From positions 1 through 5,138 of the forward strand of contig CANHKE010000129.1 of the NCBI GenBank assembly GCA_947461155.1: DNA of 5,138 nt, in the 5' to 3' direction. This DNA comes from Cytophagaceae bacterium (GTDB taxonomy: Bacteria > Bacteroidota > Bacteroidia > Cytophagales > Spirosomataceae). This document shows, piece by piece, positions 1-5,138 of the stretch. Numbering within the stretch: the first letter of the stretch is position 1; the number at the start of each line of letters is the position of its first letter. The position numbers were made by a program, and so were the translations under genes. The notes beneath the pieces are model-generated. The model was given only the letters and a program-made list of their open reading frames with translations. It made no database searches and had not been told where the DNA came from.

Positions 1-1
1 T

Positions 2-1339
2 CAGAAAAGTTTTCAGCGCGCGAACCTATCCTATTCCTGCCTATGGGTGGCTGATAAAGAACCTCAGTTATTCAAAATGCTTCAGAAAGTAGGGGGGTCT
101 TCCATCGTTTACGCACGTAATCGACGTAAAACACAGGAGATCGCGGCATTCTTGCAGAAACAAGGTATGAAGGCCGACTACTACCATGCTGGACTGAGTC
201 CGGAACAACGAACAAGCAAGCAAAAAGCGTGGATTGCGAATCAAATTCAATGCATTGTGGCGACGAATGCATTTGGTATGGGAATCGATAAACCGGATGT
301 TCGGCTCGTGGTTCATGTGGATCTTCCCGATTCAATCGAAGCGTATTACCAAGAAGCTGGACGCGCCGGACGCGATGAGCAAAAAGCCTATGCGGTGGCC
401 ATGGTCGAGGAAAACGATTTGATTGAGTTGCAGGCCAACTGGGAAAAATCATTTCCAAGCGCAGAGGTCTTGAAGAAAACCTACCAAGCGATGAGTAATT
501 TCTTGCAAATCGCGGAAGGGAGCGGGGAACTTAGCACCTACGATTTTGATTGGACGGAGATGGCAAGACGGTTTCAACTACCCTCGTCGGAGACATTTTA
601 TGCCCTAAAAACGCTGGAATCGGAAGGATTATTTGTGATGAGTGATGCCTTTCAAAATCCATCCAAAATCAAGATTCAAGTAAACGCCACCGAACTCTAC
701 GACTTTCAAATTCGAAATGAAAAATTCGAATCGTTTTTAAAATTTCTTTTGCGGCAATTTGGCGGCAATTTATACACGCAATTCGTTTCGATTTCGGAGG
801 CTTCATTAAGTATCCAACTCAAAGTCCCCATCGAAGAAATCGAACGCTACCTTAATTTGTTGGCCAAATTCGAAATCATCGAATACGAAAAACAAAATGG
901 ATTACCCAAGATTACCCTACTCACTCCACGTGCAAATACGGATAATCTGCCAATTACCTGGTCAGAGTACCTGCAAAAAAAAGAGCGTAGTAAACTAAAA
1001 ATAGATGCGATTGAATCCTATGTGCGCGATATTAAAACCTGCCGAACGCGCAAGATAAGTGCTTATTTTGGCGAGCAACTGAACGGCAATTGTGGTATTT
1101 GCGACACGTGCATCCAGCGAAAAAAGGAGCAAAAAGGCGTCGCATTTCCTGAAGGACTTGAGGCCGAACAAAAACTGATATTGAATTACTTGAAGAATGG
1201 TCCAATGACATTGGATGATTTGACTGACTGCCTCCGCCCACTCACGCGAACAGAGGCAGCTAAAGTCATTCAATATTGCCTTGAGGCTGGCCAAATCGCC
1301 TATACTTCCGCAGATACGATTGCCTTCGTTTCCTCTTGA
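2..1339 (+). CDS. recQ: RecQ-family ATP-dependent DNA helicase, C-terminal part (5' end outside window)
   Basis: This is a superfamily 2 helicase that unwinds DNA 3'-5' in recombination and repair in the cytoplasm. The frame is open from position 2, and the codons before the GTG at 47 already read as RecQ sequence (SFQRANLSYSCLW), so that GTG is internal and the gene starts upstream. About 445 residues are visible. The second RecA-like domain is clear: YARNRRKTQE (about 110-140), YYHAGL (about 179-196), the motif V stretch ATNAFGMGIDKPDV (about 260-300) and motif VI QEAGRAGRDE (about 350-379). Two winged-helix-like segments follow, near 554-646 and 794-901. A zinc cluster C-x16-C-x2-C-x2-C lies at 1040-1111, with the classical RecQ spacing. 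A further winged-helix-like tail of about 60 residues covers 1154-1330. No HRDC domain is seen. The zinc cluster lies about 220 residues after motif VI, much further than in E. coli RecQ. The 3' end overlaps convergent lon. The family call is firm; the symbol is less so, because these genomes often hold several RecQ paralogues. Confidence 0.93.
   Translation, partial: QKSFQRANLSYSCLWVADKEPQLFKMLQKVGGSSIVYARNRRKTQEIAAFLQKQGMKADYYHAGLSPEQRTSKQKAWIANQIQCIVATNAFGMGIDKPDVRLVVHVDLPDSIEAYYQEAGRAGRDEQKAYAVAMVEENDLIELQANWEKSFPSAEVLKKTYQAMSNFLQIAEGSGELSTYDFDWTEMARRFQLPSSETFYALKTLESEGLFVMSDAFQNPSKIKIQVNATELYDFQIRNEKFESFLKFLLRQFGGNLYTQFVSISEASLSIQLKVPIEEIERYLNLLAKFEIIEYEKQNGLPKITLLTPRANTDNLPITWSEYLQKKERSKLKIDAIESYVRDIKTCRTRKISAYFGEQLNGNCGICDTCIQRKKEQKGVAFPEGLEAEQKLILNYLKNGPMTLDDLTDCLRPLTRTEAAKVIQYCLEAGQIAYTSADTIAFVSS
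751..771. repeat. Two direct copies of GCGGCAATTT, period 11 bp, inside recQ
   Basis: GCGGCAATTT occurs at 751-760 and again at 762-771, separated by one G. It encodes RQFGGNL in recQ. Because the period is not a multiple of three, loss or gain of a unit would shift the recQ frame. It lies between the two winged-helix-like segments. It is most likely incidental. Confidence 0.45.
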
Positions 1340-3795
1340 AATTGAAATTGAACCGGCTTTTTTACTTGCTCAGCTAAAAGCGCTAATGCCAAAACTTCCG
1401 TCGCATGTTCCACATAGTGGAATCGCAAATCCGAAATGTAATGTGGCTCAATCTCCTCCACGTCCTTGCGGTTTTTCACGCACATGATGATCTCCTTGAT
1501 TCCCGCACGTTTCGCCGCCAAAATTTTCTCTTTAATTCCTCCCACAGGTAATACTTTTCCGCGTAAGGTAATCTCACCCGTCATCGCCAAATTCGACTTT
1601 ACGCGTCGTTGCGTCAGCGCGGAAGCAATCGCGGTCAACATCGTAATGCCGGCTGATGGTCCATCCTTGGGAACAGCGCCTGCTGGCACGTGGATGTGTA
1701 AATTGTATTGATCAAATATCCGGTAATCAATCGCATAATCATCCGCATGCGCCTTTAAAAAGCTTAATGCGGCTACCGCTGATTCCTTCATCACATCACC
1801 CAATTGCCCCGATAGGGTCAATTGGCCTTTGCCTTTATTCAGCAATGTTTCAATAAATAAGATATCACCACCTACAGGCGTCCAGGCTAATCCTGTCACG
1901 ACTCCTGCATAGTCATTATTCTCATACGAGTCATTTTCGAAATGCTCTTGACCAAGCATTTTAACTACATCTGCGGGTCCTACTTTCGCAGGATAAGTTT
2001 CGCCAATCGCAATGGATTTTGTGATTTTACGTACGACGCGCCCAATCTCTTGTTCCAATTTCCGAACACCCGACTCTCGTGTATACCCTTCGATTAACTT
2101 CTGTATTGCCGAGTCAGCCAAAACAAAACTAGCCTTCTCTAAACCATGTTCCGTTTTTTGCTTTGGAATCAAATGCTTTTTGGCAATCTGGACTTTCTCT
2201 TCCATCGTGTAGCCACTCACCTCAATGATTTCCATCCGGTCGCGTAATGCTGGATGAATCGTATCTAAATTATTAGCGGTCGCAATAAACATCACGCGCG
2301 ACAAATCGTATTCGACCTCCAAATAATTATCCAAAAAGCTGTTGTTTTGCTCCGGATCTAATACCTCCAAAAGTGCTGATTGCGGATCTCCGCGGTGATC
2401 GCCGCCCACTTTATCAATCTCGTCCAAAATAAAAACTGGATTTGACGACCCTGCCTTTTTAATGTTTTGAATTACTTTGCCAGGCATCGCACCAATATAC
2501 GTTTTGCGATGACCCCGTATTTCTGATTCGTCATGCAAACCACCCAAAGCCATCCGCACATATTTGCGTCCGAGGGCCTTCGCCACCGACCGTCCTAAGG
2601 ACGTTTTCCCGACACCTGGAGGGCCATAAAGGCACAAAATCGGGGCTTTCATATCCCCCTTCATTTTCAAAACTGCTAAATATTCAATGATACGTTCTTT
2701 GACTTTTTCTAAGCCAAAGTGATCCGCATCCAATACTTTCTTTGCTTTAATTAAATCGAAGTTATCCTTCGAATATTCCGACCAAGGTAAGTCCACCAAA
2801 AGCTCTACGTAATTCATGAGCATCGGATATTCCGGCGACATGGAATTGGTACGCTGTAATTTGGCCAGTTCCTTATGGAAAAATTCGTTGACCTCCTTCG
2901 TCCATTTTTTCTTAGCCGCCTTTGCCCGCAAACCATCCAATTCTTGCTCCGGACTCTCCACCCCTAACTCCTCCTGCAACACTTTGATTTGTTGGCGTAT
3001 GTAATAATCCCGCTGCTGCTGATCAATATCGCTCGACGCTTTACTTTGAATTTCTCGTTTCAATTCCAGCAATTGAATGTCTGTAAGCATATGCTCCAGC
3101 AATCGGGTGGCTTGTTCGATGCCATCGAGGGTTTCTAATAAAGCTTGCTTTTCAACTAATTCTGCATTGATATTGGACGATAAAAAATGCACCAAATACG
3201 AATTGGACTCAATGTTATCTAAGGCAATTTGCGCCTCCCGAGGAATTTCAGGATTCAGGTTTAATATTTTTGAAGCGTTTTCTTTCAATGTGGAAATTAA
3301 CGCCTTGTTCTCTTTATTTAATTTTTTCGGGAATGTATCCTCGATGTATTCCACTTTGGCAATTAAATTCGGCTCAGTTTTTATGTATTCTTTTACCTCA
3401 AAGCGCTTGCGTCCTTGCACGATAATCGTGGTATTCCCGCCTGGCAACACAAACATTTTAATGATGTGTCCTACCGTCCCAATTTTATATAAATCGTCTG
3501 GTTGCGGTTCGTCTTTAGAATTATTGGCCTGAACCAAAACACCAATGGTCCGGTCGCCTTTGTAGGCCTTTTTTACGAGCCGAACAGATTTTTGTCGGCT
3601 TACCGTAATCGGAATCACCATCCCGGGAAACAAAACAATATTTCGAATAGGTAGTATTGGAAGTTCTTCTGACAAAACGCCCATTTTGTCATCTTGCCCC
3701 ATCCCCTCAGATCCGATTGGAATCAATTCTATATTCTCAAAATCAGACATATCTGATAAGCGCAAATGCTTAAAAAGGTCGTTTGAATTATTCAT
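1300..3795 (-). CDS. lon: ATP-dependent serine protease Lon (LonA type)
   Basis: Lon is a cytoplasmic homohexameric AAA+ protease that unfolds and degrades damaged and regulatory proteins. The product is 831 aa from the ATG at 3795, a normal length. Numbering from this ATG: an N-terminal substrate-binding LAN domain (about 43-240, opening LPILPIRNIVLFPGMVIP), a coiled helical linker (about 243-315), then the AAA+ module. That module has Walker A GPPGVGKTS (391-399), Walker B FILDEID (455-461), sensor-1 ATANN (505-509), arginines in PALRDRME and a sensor-2 region SGVRKLE. The C-terminal protease domain has the catalytic Ser714 in KDGPSAG and Lys755 in GGIKEK, so all key residues are present. 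Start choice: a GTG lies two codons upstream at 3801, preceded by an in-frame TAA at 3805-3807. ATG 3795 is preferred, and an internal ATG at 3750 (MSDFENIE) cannot be excluded. There is no well-spaced Shine-Dalgarno; the nearest purine run (GAGGGGA) is about 20 nt upstream. The last 12 codons overlap recQ. No CIRCE-like heat-shock operator is seen. Confidence 0.97.
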   Translation of the reverse strand: MNNSNDLFKHLRLSDMSDFENIELIPIGSEGMGQDDKMGVLSEELPILPIRNIVLFPGMVIPITVSRQKSVRLVKKAYKGDRTIGVLVQANNSKDEPQPDDLYKIGTVGHIIKMFVLPGGNTTIIVQGRKRFEVKEYIKTEPNLIAKVEYIEDTFPKKLNKENKALISTLKENASKILNLNPEIPREAQIALDNIESNSYLVHFLSSNINAELVEKQALLETLDGIEQATRLLEHMLTDIQLLELKREIQSKASSDIDQQQRDYYIRQQIKVLQEELGVESPEQELDGLRAKAAKKKWTKEVNEFFHKELAKLQRTNSMSPEYPMLMNYVELLVDLPWSEYSKDNFDLIKAKKVLDADHFGLEKVKERIIEYLAVLKMKGDMKAPILCLYGPPGVGKTSLGRSVAKALGRKYVRMALGGLHDESEIRGHRKTYIGAMPGKVIQNIKKAGSSNPVFILDEIDKVGGDHRGDPQSALLEVLDPEQNNSFLDNYLEVEYDLSRVMFIATANNLDTIHPALRDRMEIIEVSGYTMEEKVQIAKKHLIPKQKTEHGLEKASFVLADSAIQKLIEGYTRESGVRKLEQEIGRVVRKITKSIAIGETYPAKVGPADVVKMLGQEHFENDSYENNDYAGVVTGLAWTPVGGDILFIETLLNKGKGQLTLSGQLGDVMKESAVAALSFLKAHADDYAIDYRIFDQYNLHIHVPAGAVPKDGPSAGITMLTAIASALTQRRVKSNLAMTGEITLRGKVLPVGGIKEKILAAKRAGIKEIIMCVKNRKDVEEIEPHYISDLRFHYVEHATEVLALALLAEQVKKPVQFQFQEETKAIVSAEV
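1336..1353. repeat. Three tandem copies of a TTGAAA hexamer (third copy TTGAAC)
   Basis: The plus strand reads TTGAAA, TTGAAA, TTGAAC. The repeat is in phase with the lon codons, giving Val-Gln-Phe-Gln-Phe-Gln near the Lon C-terminus, and the recQ stop codon TGA (1337-1339) falls inside the first copy. It is a short low-complexity repeat and may be chance. Confidence 0.5.
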
Positions 3796-3889
3796 ACACA
3801 CAATTTATAATTTTCCCCTCGATTCTATTTCAGAAGTGGGACCCTACTAATCAAATTTCATGCCACATGACCATTTGGCAGACAATGTG
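3796..3889 (-). promoter_or_regulatory. lon leader / intergenic gap, possible promoter region (no confident promoter)
   Basis: This 94-bp gap between the stop of the DUF6702-type gene and the lon ATG is the only intergenic space of note. The 25 nt before lon are A/T-rich, as is common for Bacteroidota leaders. An imperfect dyad AGTGGG-A-CCC-T-ACT lies at 3835-3848 (plus-strand reading) and could be an operator or chance. The best match to the Bacteroidota -7 element TAnnTTTG is GAAATTTG (minus strand, 3859-3852), which lacks the first T and has no well-spaced -33 TTG. No hairpin followed by a T-run separates lon from the upstream gene. Lon may therefore be read through from the rseP side, have its own promoter, or both. 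Confidence 0.25.
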
Positions 3890-4378
3890 TTAATCGAGCC
3901 GCTGGACCCACGCTTTATCTTTAAATAAATAACTGCGCTTTTGGGCATCTCGTACAACTTGAAGCAGGTTGCTTTGATCCGAAAAAGTATCCGCGAGCAA
4001 TTTATTCTCCATAAAAGCACCCGATAAATAATGCTCCGTGGGAATTTCAAGATAGATCCACACGGTGTCATCTACAGGCTCCCAACCCACCCAGCGGTAG
4101 GGCGTTGTACGTTTTTGATTGACCTGAAAGCCGAAATTTTTCCGTACGTATTTCTCCAAGATGACATCGATTTCGGCCGTTTTTTGAAACGAAAAAGGAC
4201 TCCCTGTAAAATGGCTTACTCCTTCAGCCAAATCATCCTGAAAAAGGCGAATGCTGATATCCCAAACCTTTTCTTTGGGATTGAAAATGCAATCGCCCAC
4301 ACTCGAATGGAATGGATGCAACGAACGCCCAAAAATGGGCGTCGTCAATAAAATCAGTACAAGTAATTTCGTCTTCAA
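3890..4378 (-). CDS. Secreted DUF6702-family-like protein, TTG start
   Basis: The product is 162 aa and its biochemical function is unknown. Residues 1-19 form a signal peptide: KTK, then a hydrophobic core LLVLILLTTPIFG, with cleavage likely near GRS-L. The mature part opens with HPFHSSV (21-27). It continues with VWDISIRLFQDDL (38-50), WVGWE (96-100), WIYLEI (107-112) and a C-terminal NKLLADTFSDQSNLLQVV (125-142). This HPF opening, the strand with DD and the late DQxN element match what I recall of the Bacteroidota DUF6702 family; the assignment is from memory and was not searched. The protein is probably periplasmic or surface-exposed, and no lipobox cysteine is seen. Start: no ATG occurs before residue 123, and an in-frame stop lies at 4394-4396, so TTG 4378 is the only usual start codon available. 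It begins 2 nt after the rseP stop, suggesting translational coupling. Lon follows 94 bp downstream. Confidence 0.82.
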   Translation of the reverse strand: MKTKLLVLILLTTPIFGRSLHPFHSSVGDCIFNPKEKVWDISIRLFQDDLAEGVSHFTGSPFSFQKTAEIDVILEKYVRKNFGFQVNQKRTTPYRWVGWEPVDDTVWIYLEIPTEHYLSGAFMENKLLADTFSDQSNLLQVVRDAQKRSYLFKDKAWVQRLD

Positions 4379-4380
4379 AT

Positions 4381-5138
4381 TTAAAAAAATGCCTTAAAGA
4401 TGTCGTTACCAAACGTATAGGCCATTAAGGCTAACAAAATCAACATACCTACTTGTTGGGCTTTTTCCAACACCTTTTCGGAGGCAGGTTTTCCCGTAAT
4501 CATTTCATAAATCAAGAAAATTGCGTGCCCTCCATCCAAAGCTGGGATTGGCAAAATGTTCATAAAGGCTAATGCCATGGATAACAAACCGGTCAACATC
4601 CAGAAACGATTCCAATCCCAAACGCCTCCAAACATTTGGGCGATGCCGATGGGACCGCTTAATGCTTTGGATGCCGAAACATCACCTGTGGCGATTTTTT
4701 TGAAGCCACGAATGTTATCTGAAATGACAGAAAATGCGCGACCGGTTCCGATGCCAGCGGCTTGGGCGAAACCATAATCTTCGTGGGTCATTTCAATTAA
4801 TAATTCAGGCAAAAACCCAATTTGGCCGGTTTTGGCCACAACCATTTCTAAGGTATCTGCTTTGCCCTGTCGCATAATGCCTAAACGAATCGGCTTGCCT
4901 GCTTCTTTAGAAATGGCTTCTTTCGCCTCGTGATAAAAATGAATAGGCGTTTGATTCACCGATGTAATGTAATCGCCTTCTTTCAAGCCGGCTGAAAAAG
5001 CGGGCAGCATTTCTCCGGATGGACCTCCAAACATAGAAGGTTCCTCAGGTGCAGAAACTGCAGCTACTTTGAATGCCGCCATCGGCTCAATGAATCCAGC
5101 TTTTTTATCACTCAATTTCTCAATAAAATCGGCCGGGA
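4381..5138 (-). CDS. rseP: RseP-like site-2 intramembrane zinc metalloprotease (M50B), C-terminal part (5' end outside window)
   Basis: This is an inner-membrane site-2 protease. The family cuts transmembrane segments of anti-sigma factors and remnant signal peptides. About 252 C-terminal codons are visible. The frame is open to the window edge, and codons upstream of the TTG at 5115 (PADFIEK) fit the family, so that TTG is internal. A PDZ domain lies at about 5020-4830 (AFSAGLKEGDYITSVNQTPI). A membrane-proximal segment carries ALSGPIGIAQMFG (about 4668-4627). The second catalytic region is NILPIPALDGGHAIFL (about 4560-4513), whose aspartate at 4536-4534 is the third zinc ligand. A last membrane helix covers about 4452-4402. 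The HExxH motif is not in the window, so activity cannot be fully judged. The gene ends TTT TTT TAA within a run of seven T, 2 nt before the next gene. In many Bacteroidota the gene follows dxr, which cannot be seen here. Confidence 0.93.
   Translation of the reverse strand, partial: PADFIEKLSDKKAGFIEPMAAFKVAAVSAPEEPSMFGGPSGEMLPAFSAGLKEGDYITSVNQTPIHFYHEAKEAISKEAGKPIRLGIMRQGKADTLEMVVAKTGQIGFLPELLIEMTHEDYGFAQAAGIGTGRAFSVISDNIRGFKKIATGDVSASKALSGPIGIAQMFGGVWDWNRFWMLTGLLSMALAFMNILPIPALDGGHAIFLIYEMITGKPASEKVLEKAQQVGMLILLALMAYTFGNDIFKAFF

Noticed and set aside
47..1339. GTG at 47 as the start of recQ
   Set aside because: The frame is open upstream to position 2 and those codons already read as RecQ sequence; the N-terminal RecA-like domain with Walker motifs lies outside the window.
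1356..1381. GCTTTT / AAAAGC inverted repeat as a terminator for recQ
   Set aside because: The stem is only 6 bp and A/T-rich with a 14-nt loop, lies inside lon coding sequence, and has no T-run after it.
3077..3532. 151-codon plus-strand reading frame inside lon
   Set aside because: It is antisense to the strongly conserved Lon N-terminal domain, has Cys- and Ser-rich composition typical of a shadow frame, and shows no recognisable motif.
3852..3859. GAAATTTG (minus strand) as a Bacteroidota -7 promoter element for lon
   Set aside because: It lacks the conserved first T of TAnnTTTG, and the only TTG upstream is about 23 nt away, longer than the usual spacing; too weak to call as a promoter.
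3861..3880. TGCCA / TGGCA inverted repeat after the DUF6702-type gene as a terminator
   Set aside because: It has a 5-bp stem with a 10-nt loop and no following T-run on the minus strand.
4031..4351. 106-codon plus-strand frame and a 74-codon minus-strand frame (3847-4071) over the DUF6702-type gene
   Set aside because: Both overlap a gene with a clear signal peptide and family-like motifs, and neither shows a recognisable domain or a supported start.
4381..5115. TTG at 5115 as the start of the M50 protease
   Set aside because: The frame continues to the window edge with family-like residues, and the protein would lack the HExxH region.
1..5138. CRISPR arrays, tRNA or rRNA genes, insertion sequences, phage or toxin-antitoxin genes
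   Set aside because: Nearly all of the window is taken up by four conserved coding regions, and no regular repeats, transposase motifs or RNA gene sequences were seen on either strand.

Overview
The window looks like ordinary chromosome from a Bacteroidota bacterium, most likely of the Cytophagales type. The evidence is a two-subtype RecQ helicase architecture with the zinc cluster far downstream, a lipidated-size secreted protein of the DUF6702 type that I know mainly from Bacteroidota, a Lon N-terminus of the form usual in this phylum, and start regions without Shine-Dalgarno sequences. The order-level placement is inference from remembered family resemblance. Base composition is moderate by eye and even across the window. 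I see no mobile elements, tRNA or rRNA genes, CRISPR arrays or phage genes.

Layout: (1) Positions 2-1339, plus strand: the C-terminal part of a RecQ-family DNA helicase, cut at its 5' end by the window edge. (2) Positions 1300-3795, minus strand: a complete ATP-dependent protease Lon (LonA type), converging on recQ and overlapping it by 40 bp. (3) Positions 3796-3889: a 94-bp gap upstream of lon, the only intergenic space of any size. (4) Positions 3890-4378, minus strand: a small secreted protein of the DUF6702 type with a TTG start. (5) Positions 4381-5138, minus strand: the C-terminal part of a site-2 intramembrane metalloprotease (RseP/M50B), cut at its 5' end by the window edge and ending 2 nt before the DUF6702-type gene.

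The three minus-strand genes lie in the order rseP, DUF6702-type, lon and probably share at least part of their transcription. They pair an intramembrane protease with the main soluble AAA+ protease, so a protein quality-control or envelope-stress theme is reasonable, but this is inferred from context only. RecQ belongs to DNA repair and has no evident functional tie to them.

I did not find a previously undescribed system here. The points most worth a second look are the RecQ domain order, the T7-stop-TTG junction between rseP and the DUF6702-type gene, and the convergent recQ/lon 3' overlap with its in-frame hexamer repeat.
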